Counted from the stretch's first letter, positions 34,729 to 43,945 are shown. The stretch: 64,000 bases of DNA from Variovorax boronicumulans (GCF_019352895.1 NZ_JAAAFX010000009.1:1167978-1231977); one strand, 5' to 3'. Notes: a model not told the origin generated them from the letters alone. Made by a program: numbers and translations.

Positions 34729-35060
34729 AACAGCTCGAAGTCCAGATCATGGGGCAGAGTTATCTGCTCGGCTGCCCCGAAGGCGGCGAAGCGCAATTGC
34801 GCGAAGCCGTCGAACGCGTCGACCTGGCGATGTGCAAGATCCGCGACGCCAACAAGGTGAAGGCCCGTGACCGCATCGCGGTGCTGGCCGCGCTGAACCT
34901 GGCGTTCGACCTGAGCCAGCACCCCGAGCCGGTCGAAGCCGCGGCCGCAGCGCCCGCCGAGGCCGCGCCTGCAGCCGACACCACGCACGATGCCGAGCGC
35001 GCCGCGCAGTTGCTGCAACGCCTCGACCAGGCGCTCGCGCGCGACGACCACCTGCTCTGA
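34725..35060 (+). CDS. zapA: Cell division protein ZapA
   Basis: The 111-residue protein binds FtsZ and stabilises the Z-ring. Family motifs are VQIMGQSYLLGCPEGGEAQL, LREAVERVDLAMCKIR and the helix KARDRIAVLAALNLAFDL. A long Ala/Pro-rich linker then joins the C-terminal dimerising helix AQLLQRLDQAL. The gene overlaps the preceding coiled-coil gene by 4 bp and is followed by the 6S RNA gene, a common betaproteobacterial arrangement. Confidence 0.92.
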   Translation: MKQLEVQIMGQSYLLGCPEGGEAQLREAVERVDLAMCKIRDANKVKARDRIAVLAALNLAFDLSQHPEPVEAAAAAPAEAAPAADTTHDAERAAQLLQRLDQALARDDHLL

Positions 35061-35113
35061 CAAAAAGCCCGTGCTTTCGCATGGGCGAGCTCGATGCAGG
35101 CGTAAAATCGCCC

Positions 35114-35293
35114 CTGTCTGCAGTGCGCGTCGGGCTTAATATTTCCTTGTTCCAATGCTCTCCGGAGCCGGGCTTGGTACATCGCTGGACGGGCGTGATC
35201 ATCTCGCGTCAGATGAACCCGAAGTCCTGCTGCCCTCGCCCACCTGAACCCTGGTTCAGGATGCGGGTCCGGCGCATCCCACTGCAGACACCT
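35114..35293 (+). ncRNA. ssrS: 6S RNA (ssrS)
   Basis: About 180 nt form the long, bulged hairpin of 6S RNA. The closing stem pairs TGTCTGCAGTG (35115-35125) with CACTGCAGACA (35280-35290). An internal purine/pyrimidine-rich bubble and the GGGCTTGGTACATCGCTGG segment lie within. A TAAAAT -10 box (35103-35108) sits just before the 5' end. 6S RNA binds the housekeeping RNA polymerase holoenzyme in stationary phase. Its position directly after zapA agrees with other betaproteobacteria. Confidence 0.9.
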
Positions 35294-35328
35294 TTTTTCG
35301 GGCCTCTTCGTTGAAGAGACCCGCTGCC

Positions 35329-35361
35329 ACGGCCCCTTCAAAAAAGGGGCCGTCGTTTTTT
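35329..35361 (+). terminator. Rho-independent terminator after ssrS
   Basis: A perfect 8-bp stem, ACGGCCCC (35329-35336) with GGGGCCGT (35346-35353), is followed by CG and six T residues (35356-35361). It closes the 6S RNA unit before the permease gene at 35378. A second weaker dyad, CTCTTC/GAAGAG at about 35304-35318, lies just upstream. Confidence 0.88.
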
Positions 35362-35377
35362 CTGCCGGACCGCCCCC

Positions 35378-36193
35378 ATGCCGCTCGAACCGCTGTTGAT
35401 CGTCGAACTCGCCCTGCTGGGCATCGGCAGCGGCTTCCTCGCCGGACTTCTGGGCATCGGCGGCGGCATGGTCATGGTGCCCTTCATCACCCTCATCCTC
35501 GGCCAGCGCGGCGTCGCGCCCGACCTGGCGGTGAAGATGGCGATCGCGACCTCGATGGCCACCATCATCTTCACCTCGGTCTCGAGCGTGCGCGCGCACC
35601 ACAAGCGCGGCGCGGTGCGCTGGGACATCGTCAAGCGGCTGTCGCCGGGCATCGTGATCGGCAGCCTGGTGGGCAGCCTGGGCGTGTTCGCGCTGCTCAA
35701 GGGCACGGCACTGGCGATCTTCTTCGCGCTCTTCGTCGGCTTCTCGGCCACGCAGATGTTCCTCGACAAGAAGCCCGCTCCCACGCGCCAGATGCCCGGC
35801 ACCGGCGGACAGCTGGCCGCGGGCGGCCTGATCGGCTTCGTCTCGGGCCTGGTCGGCGCGGGCGGCGGCTTCATCAGCATCCCCTTCATGACCTGGTGCA
35901 ACATCGCGATCCACAATGCGGTGGCCACCAGCGCCGCGCTGGGCTTCCCGATCGCCGTGGCCAACGTGGCGGGTTACATCCTCAGCGGCACCGCCGTGCA
36001 GGGCCTGCCCGCCGGCGCCTTCGGCTACATCTGGTTGCCGGCGCTGGTCGTGATCGCCGCCTGCAGCGTGTTCACCGCGCCGCTGGGCGCCAGGGCCGCG
36101 CACAGCCTGCCGGTGAAGAAGCTCAAGCGCGTGTTCGCGAGCGTGCTGTACCTGCTGGCGGCCTACATGCTCTGGAAGGGGCTGAGCGGCTGA
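35378..36193 (+). CDS. TauE/SafE (TSUP) family inner-membrane permease
   Basis: The 271-residue protein has about eight membrane helices and the duplicated TSUP signature: GFLAGLLGIGGGMVMVPFI in the first half and IGFVSGLVGAGGGFISIPFM in the second. TSUP proteins carry small organosulfur compounds, sulfite or other anions, usually as exporters. The substrate here is unknown, since no sulfur-metabolism genes adjoin it. It starts 17 bp after the ssrS terminator, so it needs its own promoter or read-through. Confidence 0.87.
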   Translation: MPLEPLLIVELALLGIGSGFLAGLLGIGGGMVMVPFITLILGQRGVAPDLAVKMAIATSMATIIFTSVSSVRAHHKRGAVRWDIVKRLSPGIVIGSLVGSLGVFALLKGTALAIFFALFVGFSATQMFLDKKPAPTRQMPGTGGQLAAGGLIGFVSGLVGAGGGFISIPFMTWCNIAIHNAVATSAALGFPIAVANVAGYILSGTAVQGLPAGAFGYIWLPALVVIAACSVFTAPLGARAAHSLPVKKLKRVFASVLYLLAAYMLWKGLSG

Positions 36194-36263
36194 GCCGCCG
36201 ATCCGGCACGAGAATCTTTCATGCGGACGGCCAGCGCCGTTCGCCCAACTCAGGAGCACAACC

Positions 36264-36977
36264 ATGGGCGCACAGTGGAAAGCAAAGCACAAGGACCTGG
36301 CCGCCAATGCCAAGGGCCGGGTGTTCGGAAAATTGTCCAAGGACATCATGATCGCGGCGCGCAACGGCGCCGACCCGGCCTCCAACGCACGGCTGCGGCT
36401 GGTGGTCGAGCAGGCACGCAAGGTCTCGATGCCCAAGGAAACGCTGGACCGAGCCATCAAGAAGGGCGCGGGCCTGACCGGCGAAGCCGTGCATTTCGAG
36501 CACGTGATCTATGAAGGCTTCGCACCGCACCGCGTGCCGGTGATGGTCGAATGCCTGACCGACAACGTGAACCGCACCGCGCCCGAGATGCGGGTGCTGT
36601 TCCGCAAGGGCCAGCTCGGCACCTCGGGCTCGGTGGCCTGGGATTTCGACCACCTCGGCATGATCGAGGCCGAGCCCGCCAACGCGGGCGCCGATCCGGA
36701 GCTGGCAGCCATCGAGGCCGGCGCCCAGGACTTCGAACCCGGCCATGAAGACGGCGCCACGCTGTTCCTCACGGCCGCGGCCGATCTCGATCTGGTGAGC
36801 CGCGCGCTGCCGGCGCAGGGCTTCACCGTGCTGTCGGCCAAGCTGGGCTACAAGCCCAAGAACCCGGTCGATCCGGCCAGCCTGAGCGCCGCCGACCTGG
36901 AGGAAGTCGAAGTCTTCCTGGCGGCCATCGACGCCAACGACGACGTGCAGAACGTCTACGTCGGGCTCGCCGGCTGA
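36264..36977 (+). CDS. YebC/TACO1-family protein (YeeN type)
   Basis: The 237-residue protein starts MGAQWKAKHKDLAANAKGRVFGKLSK, then has ARNGADPASNARLRLVVEQA and the ALDRAIKKGAG-like segment LDRAIKKGAGLTGE, with the YeeN-type N terminus rather than the MAGHS of YebC. The three-domain layout and length are normal. Family members have been annotated as DNA-binding regulators, and more recently as ribosome-associated factors that help translation of proline stretches. Which applies here is not visible. It is a single gene 70 bp after the permease. Confidence 0.87.
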   Translation: MGAQWKAKHKDLAANAKGRVFGKLSKDIMIAARNGADPASNARLRLVVEQARKVSMPKETLDRAIKKGAGLTGEAVHFEHVIYEGFAPHRVPVMVECLTDNVNRTAPEMRVLFRKGQLGTSGSVAWDFDHLGMIEAEPANAGADPELAAIEAGAQDFEPGHEDGATLFLTAAADLDLVSRALPAQGFTVLSAKLGYKPKNPVDPASLSAADLEEVEVFLAAIDANDDVQNVYVGLAG

Positions 36978-37029
36978 AGCGTCAAGGCAGCGCTCGGTTC
37001 GACCGACCGCTGCCGGTCCGCCACGAGGC

Positions 37030-37191
37030 TCAGACCTCGACTTCGACGCTCTCCAGGAGATCGAGTGCGCGGATGTCCTCGGCCAGTTGCCGAAGCCGAG
37101 TCCAGGCGCTGGCATCGCCGCTGGCGGCCACCAGCAGCAGGTGGGTGTACTCGTCGGTCATGGCGGTCCATTGTTCGAATCTGCTGTCCAT
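37030..37191 (-). CDS. Small hypothetical protein
   Basis: A 53-residue protein from ATG 37191 has a good AAGGAG ribosome site. It is helical and acidic (DEYTHLLLVAASGDASAWTRL, RQLAEDIRALDLLESVEVEV). I recognise no family. It converges with the YebC-type gene and is preceded by a gap rich in palindromes. An ATG at 37299 would give a longer form, but the extra residues look non-coding and the ribosome site favours the short one. Confidence 0.55.
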   Translation of the reverse strand: MDSRFEQWTAMTDEYTHLLLVAASGDASAWTRLRQLAEDIRALDLLESVEVEV

Positions 37192-37293
37192 GTCTCGGCT
37201 CCTTGCTGCGTTGAAGATCGCAGCTAGGGGGCACGGAACGCAAAGTGCGTGCCACGGCCTGCAACCAGCCAAGGCAGCCGCGGGCCACGGGTA

Positions 37294-37372
37294 AGTCATT
37301 GATATGACTCGGTGGCGCCTCCGGCGGACGACGTGCGCGTCACGTTACGACAAAAGGGTACGTACCCGTAAC
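37294..37372. promoter_or_regulatory. Cluster of palindromes between small ORF and cupin gene
   Basis: The gap holds AGTCAT-TGAT-ATGACT (37294-37309), a perfect 12-bp palindrome GGGTACGTACCC (37356-37367), and a pair GTTACG (37344-37349)/CGTAAC (37367-37372) flanking that palindrome. They could be operators for the small minus-strand gene or part of a termination structure after the cupin-like gene. No T-run follows. Confidence 0.4.
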
Positions 37373-37401
37373 ACCTAAGGCAACACCGCCGTGCCAGGGA
37401 T

Positions 37402-38262
37402 TCAGCGGCCCCGGATGCGGCTGGCCGCCTGCCACAAACCCGACTTCGCGCTGTCGCGCCAGGCCTGCGCACCGACCGGCGCCGGCGCCATGCCGAAGCG
37501 GCCGAGCACGCGGCGCGATGAATGGTTGAAGTTGAGCGCGCGACGCCACGCCATCGACTGGCGCGTGTTGAAGATGATCGACATCGAGATCGACACGTCG
37601 TCGGGCCCGTTGCGCACATGGTGGCCGGCGACGAAGGGGATGTGGATGGCCTCGCCCGGCTGGAAGGCGAAGCAGGTGCCCAGCGCGTCGGTCTCCTGCG
37701 ACCAGCTGAGCCGGGTGTTGGCATAGGACACATAGGCTTCGCGCTGCGCCGAGGTCACGACGCGCTCGTCCCACTGCGGGAACACGGTCACTTCCTTGCT
37801 GCCGCGGAACTGCATCAGGAAGGTGGAGTAACGGTCGATGTGAAAGGGCGTGACGCTGTTGGGCGAAGCGATGAACAGGTAGAGCTGGGGGTCGACCGCC
37901 TCGGTGCCCACGCCATGGCGTTTCATCAGGCCCTCGACGTCGCCGATCAACTCGCGGTGCAGCGACGCGAAGGACGGATCGACCTCCGGGCCGCTGACCA
38001 TCACGTAGGAATCGCTGACGCGGATGTTCTCGATGGTCTCCTCGATGCTGCGGCCGGCCGGCTTGCGGCTGAAGGTGCCTTCGAAGTCGTCGCCCTCCTT
38101 GAGCCGGCCCATCGAGTACATGACGCGCTTGGGCGGCAGCGCCGGGATCACGCGCGCCAGGTTCTCCAGGCTCAGCGCCGGATGGCCCATGAGCTTGTGC
38201 TGGAACTTGAAGGCCTCGCGGTCGAAATGCTCGAACACCGCACCGTCCTCGAAACACTGCAT
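37402..38262 (-). CDS. Cupin-like / JmjC-type domain protein
   Basis: The 286-residue protein has a cupin_8/JmjC fold in its second half. PFHIDRYSTFLMQFRGSKEV supplies the H-x-D iron-ligand pair (about 141-143) and FVAGHHVRNGPDDV carries the distal His (about 210-215). That pattern fits 2-oxoglutarate/iron(II) oxygenases. The N-terminal ~95 residues (KFQHKLMGHPALSLENLARV) are typical of bacterial transcription-factor-jumonji annotated proteins. The substrate is unknown. It lies 96 bp downstream of dnaE on the same strand. Confidence 0.75.
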   Translation of the reverse strand: MQCFEDGAVFEHFDREAFKFQHKLMGHPALSLENLARVIPALPPKRVMYSMGRLKEGDDFEGTFSRKPAGRSIEETIENIRVSDSYVMVSGPEVDPSFASLHRELIGDVEGLMKRHGVGTEAVDPQLYLFIASPNSVTPFHIDRYSTFLMQFRGSKEVTVFPQWDERVVTSAQREAYVSYANTRLSWSQETDALGTCFAFQPGEAIHIPFVAGHHVRNGPDDVSISMSIIFNTRQSMAWRRALNFNHSSRRVLGRFGMAPAPVGAQAWRDSAKSGLWQAASRIRGR

Positions 38263-38358
38263 CGCCCACTCCAGTTCTCGCTTGCCGGGGCATGGCGCCG
38301 CGCGGCTGCGCCGGATGGCGCGGGCTGGAATGTAGTCCTTTTTACTAACTGCAACAAG

Positions 38359-41300
38359 TTATTTCGGCACGCCCGTGCCGCGCCGCTCGGCTCCGTCGTA
38401 GACGATCACGGCCTTCCCGGCCTCGGCCTGCGCGGTCCAGCTGGCCAGCGCCGCATCGTTGGGAAAGAACTTGGCGCGCTCGCCCAGTTCGAGCTCGACC
38501 TTGGCGCCGCCGCGCGCCATCGTCAGCCGCACCGGCAGCCCCTGGCGCAGCTCGCCCACGTCGCTCATCTCGATGCGCGGCGGGAAGTCCTTGACCAGCT
38601 GCGCGATGTCCGGCGCCTTGCCGTTGACCGCCACCCGCAGGTAGCGGCCGAAGCGGCAGCGCGCCGCCGCCAGGTCCCAGACCTGCTGCACCTGGAAACG
38701 AGCCTCGAAGCCGTTGCGTCCGGGCTGCAGCCGCCCGCTGACGATGACCAGCTCGTCGTCCTTGAGCGTGTTGCGGTTGGCGTTCATCACGGCCTCGTCG
38801 GCGGTGGCGTCGATCGCGCCCGACTTGTCGTCGAGCTTGAAGATCGCCAGCCGGCCGCGCTGGCCGTTGATCACGCGCATGTCGCTCACGATGCCCGCGA
38901 TCACCTGCGGCTCGCGGCCGTCGAGCAGGTCGTCGATCTGGCGCTTGCAGAAGCGCCGCACCTCGTGCGCCACTTCGTCGAACAGGTGGCCCGAGAGGTA
39001 GAAGCCGACGGCCGTCTTCTCGTAGGTCAGCCGTTCCTTCACACCCCAGGGCGTGGCATCGATCAGTTCGGGCTCCTGCGAGGCCGAGCCGTGCTCGCAG
39101 TCGCCGAAGATGTCGACCTGCGAGGCGTTGGCGGCCGTGGCCGCGGCGAATTCGAAGGCCCGGTCGAGCGAGGCCAGCAGCGACGCGCGGTTCTGCTGGA
39201 TCGCGTCGAAGGCGCCGGCCTTGATCAGCGCCTCGACCGTGCGCTTGTTGATGCGCTGGCGGTCGATGCGCACGCAGAAGTCGTAGAGGCTGGTGAAGGG
39301 CCCGCCCTCTTCCCGCGCCCGCACCACGGCCTCGACCGCGAGCTGGCCGGTGCCCTTGACGGCACCCAGGCCGTAGCGGATCACCTTGTCGGTCACGGGC
39401 TCGAAGCGGTAGTTGCCTCGGTTGACGTCCGGCGGCTCGAAGGTCATGCCGAAGTTCTTGACCGCGTCCTCGAACAGCAGCTTGAGCTTGTCCGTGTCGT
39501 CCATTTCCACGGTCATGTTCGCGCAGTAGAACTCGGCCGTGAAGTGGACCTTGAGCCAACCCGTGTGGTACGCCAGCAGCGAATAGGCGGCGGCGTGCGA
39601 CTTGTTGAAGCCGTAGCCCGCGAACTTCTCCATCAAGTCGAAGATTTCGTCGGCCTTGTCCTGCGGGATGCCGTGGGTGGCGAGCGCGCCCGAGCGGAAT
39701 TTCTCGCGGTGCTCCGCCATCTCCTCGAGCTTCTTCTTGCCCATCGCGCGGCGCAGCAGGTCGGCGCCGCCGAGCGAGTAGCCGCCCAGGATCTGCGCGG
39801 TCTGCATCACCTGCTCCTGGTAGACCATGATCCCGTAGGTCTCGGAGAGCATCTCGGCCACCGCCGGGTGCGGGTACTCCACGGTCTCGCGGCCGTGCTT
39901 GCGCGCCACGAAGCTGGGGATCAGGTCCATCGGGCCCGGGCGGTACAGCGCATTGAGCGCGATCAGGTCTTCCAGCCGGGTCGGCCGCGCGTCCTTGAGC
40001 ATGCCCTGCATGCCGCGCGATTCGAACTGGAACACCGCCTCGGTCTTGCCGTCGGAGAACAGCCGGTAGGTGGCGGCGTCGTCGAGCTTGATGTCCTCGT
40101 AGTTGAAGTTCTCGCGGCCCTTGTGGCGCTTGACGATGAACTCGCGTGCGATCTCCAGGATGGTCAGCGTGGCCAGGCCCAAAAAGTCGAACTTGACCAG
40201 GCCCACGGCCTCCACGTCGTCCTTGTCGTACTGGCTCACGGCCGAGTCGCTGCCCGGCTGCTGGTAGAGCGGACAGAAGTCGGTGAGCTTGCCCGGCGCG
40301 ATCAGCACGCCGCCGGCGTGCATGCCGATGTTGCGGGTCATGCCTTCGAGCTTCTGCGCAAGCTCGACCAGCATCCGGACTTCCTCTTCCTTCTCGATGC
40401 GCTCCTTGAGCTGCGGCTCCATCTCGATGGCGTAGTTGTTCTTGTCGCCCTCGATCTTCTTCTCGGGCGGGTATTGCAGCGTGACCGACATGCCGGGCTT
40501 GTTCGGAATCAGCTTGCTGATGCCGTCGCAGAACATGTAGCTCATGTCGAGCACCCGGCCCACGTCGCGGATCGCGGCGCGCGCGGCCATGGTGCCGAAG
40601 GTGGCGATCTGGCTGACGGCGTTGCGGCCGTACTTGTCCTTCACGTAGTCGATCACGCGGTCGCGGTTGCCCTGGCAGAAGTCGATGTCGAAGTCGGGCA
40701 TCGAGACGCGTTCGGGGTTCAGGAAGCGTTCGAACAGCAGGTTGTATTCGAGCGGGTCGAGGTCGGTGATCTTCAGCGCGTAGGCCACCAGCGAGCCCGC
40801 ACCCGAGCCCCGGCCCGGGCCCACCGGGCAGCCGTTGCCCTTGGCCCACTGGATGAAGTCGCCCACGATCAGGAAGTAGCCGGGGAAGCCCATCCCCAGG
40901 ATGGTGTTGATCTCGAACTCGAGCCGCGCCACGTAGCGCGGCCGCTCGGCATCGCGCTTGGCCACGTCGGGGTAGAGGTGTTTGAGCCGGACTTCCAGGC
41001 CCTCGAAGGACTCCTGGCGGAAGAAGTCGCCGATCGGCATGCGCTGGCCTTCGGACACGAAGGGCGTCGGGAAGTCCGGCAGCTGCGGCTTGCCCAGCAC
41101 CAGCGTCAGGTTGCAGCGCTTCGCGATCTCGACCGTGTTGGCGATCGCGCTGGGCACGTCGGCGAACAGCGCCTCCATCTCGGCGGCCGACTTGAAGTAC
41201 TGGTCGCGGGTGAACTTGCGCACGCGGCGCGGGTTGCCCAGGATCTCGCCCTCGGAGATGCAGACGCGCGCCTCGTGCGCCTCGTAGTCCTCGGCGGCGC

Positions 41301-41910
41301 CGAACTGCACCGGGTGCGTGGCGACCACCGGCAGCTTGAGCCGTGCGGCCAGCTGCACCGCGGCGATCACGTGCGGCTCGTCCTCGGGCCGGCCGGCGCG
41401 CTGGAGCTCGATGTAGAAGCGGTGCGGGAACAGGCTGGCCAGCTGCAGCGCGAGCTCGCCCGCGCGTTCGGCCTGGCCCTGCAGCAGCGCCGCGCCCAGC
41501 GGCCCGGCCTGCGCGCCCGACAGCGCGATCAGGCCGCCGTTGAGTTCCTGCAGCCAGGCCAGCTTGCAGGCCGGCTGGGACTGGCCCCGGCCGACGTTCT
41601 GCGTCCAGGCCCGGGCCAGCAGTTCGGACAGGTGCAGGTAGCCCTCGGTGTTCTGCACCAGCAGGATGATCCGGGTCAGCGCGCCGGACTCGGCGCCCAG
41701 GCCCTCGATGAAGACTTCGGCGCCCAGCACCGGCTTGATGCCGGCGCCGCGCGCTTCCTTGTAGAACTTGACGCCGCCGAACAGGTTGTTCAGGTCGGTG
41801 ATGGCCAGCGCGGGCTGGCGGTCGGCCTTGGCGGCCGCGACGACTTCGTCGATGCGGTTGGTGCCGTCGACGACGGAGAATTCGGTGTGCAGACGCAGGT
41901 GGACAAACAT
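38359..41910 (-). CDS. dnaE: DNA polymerase III alpha subunit
   Basis: The 1,183-residue replicative polymerase has an N-terminal PHP domain (VHLRLHTEFSVVDGTNRIDE), catalytic Asp residues in MPDFDIDFCQGNRDRVIDYV (about 403-420), the palm/fingers stretch GPGRGSGAGSLVAYALKITDLDPL (shown here in part), and KSHAAAYSLLAYHTGWLKVHF. A helix-hairpin-helix and OB region follow at the C terminus. Length is normal for DnaE1. It starts at ATG 41910 and appears to have its own promoter region. Confidence 0.97.
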   Translation of the reverse strand: MFVHLRLHTEFSVVDGTNRIDEVVAAAKADRQPALAITDLNNLFGGVKFYKEARGAGIKPVLGAEVFIEGLGAESGALTRIILLVQNTEGYLHLSELLARAWTQNVGRGQSQPACKLAWLQELNGGLIALSGAQAGPLGAALLQGQAERAGELALQLASLFPHRFYIELQRAGRPEDEPHVIAAVQLAARLKLPVVATHPVQFGAAEDYEAHEARVCISEGEILGNPRRVRKFTRDQYFKSAAEMEALFADVPSAIANTVEIAKRCNLTLVLGKPQLPDFPTPFVSEGQRMPIGDFFRQESFEGLEVRLKHLYPDVAKRDAERPRYVARLEFEINTILGMGFPGYFLIVGDFIQWAKGNGCPVGPGRGSGAGSLVAYALKITDLDPLEYNLLFERFLNPERVSMPDFDIDFCQGNRDRVIDYVKDKYGRNAVSQIATFGTMAARAAIRDVGRVLDMSYMFCDGISKLIPNKPGMSVTLQYPPEKKIEGDKNNYAIEMEPQLKERIEKEEEVRMLVELAQKLEGMTRNIGMHAGGVLIAPGKLTDFCPLYQQPGSDSAVSQYDKDDVEAVGLVKFDFLGLATLTILEIAREFIVKRHKGRENFNYEDIKLDDAATYRLFSDGKTEAVFQFESRGMQGMLKDARPTRLEDLIALNALYRPGPMDLIPSFVARKHGRETVEYPHPAVAEMLSETYGIMVYQEQVMQTAQILGGYSLGGADLLRRAMGKKKLEEMAEHREKFRSGALATHGIPQDKADEIFDLMEKFAGYGFNKSHAAAYSLLAYHTGWLKVHFTAEFYCANMTVEMDDTDKLKLLFEDAVKNFGMTFEPPDVNRGNYRFEPVTDKVIRYGLGAVKGTGQLAVEAVVRAREEGGPFTSLYDFCVRIDRQRINKRTVEALIKAGAFDAIQQNRASLLASLDRAFEFAAATAANASQVDIFGDCEHGSASQEPELIDATPWGVKERLTYEKTAVGFYLSGHLFDEVAHEVRRFCKRQIDDLLDGREPQVIAGIVSDMRVINGQRGRLAIFKLDDKSGAIDATADEAVMNANRNTLKDDELVIVSGRLQPGRNGFEARFQVQQVWDLAAARCRFGRYLRVAVNGKAPDIAQLVKDFPPRIEMSDVGELRQGLPVRLTMARGGAKVELELGERAKFFPNDAALASWTAQAEAGKAVIVYDGAERRGTGVPK

Positions 41911-41932
41911 CGCGCCATTGTAGGAAGCCGGG

Positions 41933-41955
41933 CCGCCCGCGCCGGGAGCGGGCGG
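41933..41955. other. GC hairpin between Ldh-family gene and dnaE
   Basis: A perfect 8-bp inverted repeat CCGCCCGC/GCGGGCGG (41933-41940 and 41948-41955), with a 7-nt loop, lies in the 57-bp gap. No U-tract follows, so it is at best a weak or Rho-assisted pause after the dehydrogenase gene, or part of the dnaE leader. Confidence 0.45.
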
Positions 41956-41967
41956 GGCTGCATTGTG

Positions 41968-43029
41968 TTAGGGCGTACCGTCGACGCCCAGCCGCGCCGC
42001 CAGGTCGGCCAGCGCCTTCCAGCCGCCCTCGCCCAGCGTGATGTGCGTGGCATGGCGCGCCCGGTTGCGCGCCTCGTACTCGCCCGGGTACTGCACGCCC
42101 TCATCCGCGCCCAGGCCGGGCTGCGGCGGGCAGGACAGCAGATAGTCGATGAAGGCGCCGGTCTCGTGCGCCTGCCAGGCCGCCGCGCCCGCGCGCGCCG
42201 GGTCGAACACCAGCGCGAACAGGTTGTTGGTCGCCAGGCCGCCGCGCGGATGCTCGGGCTGGATCGTGCCGCCGCCCGACAGCACGCCGGCCAGCAGTTC
42301 GGCCACCACGCCCAGCGCGTAGCCCTTGTGGCCGCCGAAGGGCAGCAGTGCGCCCGGCGGGTCGGCGAACATCACGGCCGGGTCGGTGGTGGGCCGGCCC
42401 TGCCCGTCGATCAGCGCGCCCGTCGGCGCCGGTTCGCCCTCGTCGGCCAGCACGCGCGCCTTGTTGAGCGCGATGGTGCTGGTCGCCATGTCGACGATCA
42501 GCGGCGGCCGGCCGTCGGGCAGCGGGCTCGCGAAGCACAGCGGGTTGGTCGTCATGCGCGCCTGCGCGCCGCCGAAGGGCGCGACCATCGGCGGCCGGTG
42601 CGTCACGTTGGTGAAGGCCATGAACACCATGCCGGCCGCCGCCACCTGCTCGCCGTAGTGGCCCATGCGGCCCAGGTGGTGGCTGTCGCGCAGCGTCACG
42701 ATGCAGTGCCCGTGCCGGCGCGCGGCCTCGATGGCCGAGGCCATGACCTGCTTGCCCACGAACTGGCCAAAGCCACGGTGGCCGTGCCAGGCCTGCAGGC
42801 TGCCGGTGTCGTTGAGCAGTTCGGGCCGCGCGCTGCCGTCGAGCTCGCCGTCGGCCAGCGCCTTGGCGTAGCCCGGCAGGATCGAGACGCCGTGGCTGGC
42901 GTAGCCCACGCGATCGGATTCGACCAGGTGCAGCGCCACGTCACGGGCGATGTCCTCGGGCACGCCCTGCTTGCGCAGCAGGTTCTCGACGAAGCGCAGG
43001 GCGGCGGGGATGGCGAGGCGGATGCTCAT
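41968..43029 (-). CDS. Malate/L-lactate (Ldh2/YiaK/AllD) family NAD(P)-dependent oxidoreductase
   Basis: The 353-residue protein belongs to the Ldh-family 2-oxoacid reductases. Motifs are SDRVGYASHGVSILPGYAKAL with the substrate-site SHG, RDSHHLGRMGHYGEQ with the catalytic His, PFGGAQARMTTNPLCFA, VDMATSTIALNKARV and LPFGGHKGYALGVVAELL. Such enzymes interconvert 2-hydroxy and 2-oxo acids (malate, ureidoglycolate, sulfolactate and others). The substrate cannot be assigned. It starts at ATG 43029; the 130-bp gap to trhO is a divergent promoter region. Confidence 0.87.
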   Translation of the reverse strand: MSIRLAIPAALRFVENLLRKQGVPEDIARDVALHLVESDRVGYASHGVSILPGYAKALADGELDGSARPELLNDTGSLQAWHGHRGFGQFVGKQVMASAIEAARRHGHCIVTLRDSHHLGRMGHYGEQVAAAGMVFMAFTNVTHRPPMVAPFGGAQARMTTNPLCFASPLPDGRPPLIVDMATSTIALNKARVLADEGEPAPTGALIDGQGRPTTDPAVMFADPPGALLPFGGHKGYALGVVAELLAGVLSGGGTIQPEHPRGGLATNNLFALVFDPARAGAAAWQAHETGAFIDYLLSCPPQPGLGADEGVQYPGEYEARNRARHATHITLGEGGWKALADLAARLGVDGTP

Positions 43030-43159
43030 GCGGTGTTTTCCAGGAAATGGCGCCGGACGGGCAAAGGCCCATGCTAGGCCGTCCGAAGACGCCCCGCCTT
43101 GCGCCAGGTCAAGTATCTGGCGCCGAGGCCGGCCGCCCGGCGCTTCTACAATTCCGCCC

Positions 43160-43945
43160 GTGCTTCCCATCCTCAACATCGCCGCGTATCTCTTCAGCGC
43201 CATTGAAGACCCCCTCACCCTGAAACCCGTGCTGCTGGCCAGCGCGCAGGCCCGCCAGCTGATGGGGACCATCCTGCTCGCGCCCGAGGGCATCAACCTT
43301 TTCCTCGCCGGCGCGCCGGACGAGGTGCGGGCCTTCGTCGACGAACTGCGCGCCGACCCGCGCTTCGCCGCGCTCGAGACCAAGGAAAGCTGGTCGGCCG
43401 CACAGCCCTTCCGCCGCATGCTGGTGAAGGTCAAGCGCGAGATCATCCGCATGGACCATCCCGCGATCCAGCCGGCCGCGGGGCGCGCGCCGGGCGTCGA
43501 GGCCGAGACGCTCAAGCGCTGGCTGGACCAGGGGCATGACGATGCGGGCCAGCAAGTGGTGCTGCTCGACACGCGCAACGCCTTCGAGGTCGACCACGGC
43601 ACCTTCGAGGGCGCGATCGACTGGCGCATCGAGAAATTCACCGAATTCCCGCAGGCGCTGCTGGACCACCGCGACGAGCTCGCGGGCAAGACGGTGGTGA
43701 GCTTCTGCACCGGCGGCATCCGCTGCGAGAAGGCAGCGATCCTGATGCGCGAACAGGGCGTGGAGAACGTGCTGCAGCTCGAGGGCGGCATCCTCAAGTA
43801 CTTCGAGACCATCGGCGGCGCGCACTACCGCGGCGACTGCTTCGTGTTCGACGGCCGCCGCACGCTGGCGCCCGACCTGAGCGCCACCGGCAACGCGGCC
43901 AGCGCGCGGGCCGCGGAAGACCCGGACCTGGCGATCAAGGGCTGA
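43160..43945 (+). CDS. trhO: tRNA uridine(34) hydroxylase, rhodanese-like (TrhO/YceA)
   Basis: The 261-residue protein combines an N-terminal acylphosphatase-like domain (TILLAPEGINLFLAGAPDEV, RRMLVKVKREIIRM) with a rhodanese domain (LLDTRNAFEVDHGTFEGAI) carrying the active Cys in FCTGGIRCEKAAILM. TrhO catalyses O2-dependent hydroxylation of uridine 34 in certain tRNAs. It starts at a GTG (43160) where the family sequence PILNIAAY begins; upstream ATG choices lie inside the divergent gene's leader. It ends before a repeat-rich bidirectional terminator-like region. Confidence 0.9.
   Translation: MLPILNIAAYLFSAIEDPLTLKPVLLASAQARQLMGTILLAPEGINLFLAGAPDEVRAFVDELRADPRFAALETKESWSAAQPFRRMLVKVKREIIRMDHPAIQPAAGRAPGVEAETLKRWLDQGHDDAGQQVVLLDTRNAFEVDHGTFEGAIDWRIEKFTEFPQALLDHRDELAGKTVVSFCTGGIRCEKAAILMREQGVENVLQLEGGILKYFETIGGAHYRGDCFVFDGRRTLAPDLSATGNAASARAAEDPDLAIKG

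Noticed and set aside
41933..41955. Intrinsic terminator after the Ldh-family gene.
   Set aside because: The 8-bp hairpin has no U-run on either strand. It is kept only as a hairpin.
37522..43077. An 1,851-codon plus-strand open frame.
   Set aside because: It is antisense to dnaE and two neighbouring genes. Its translation is His/Arg/Ala/Val-rich with no domain.
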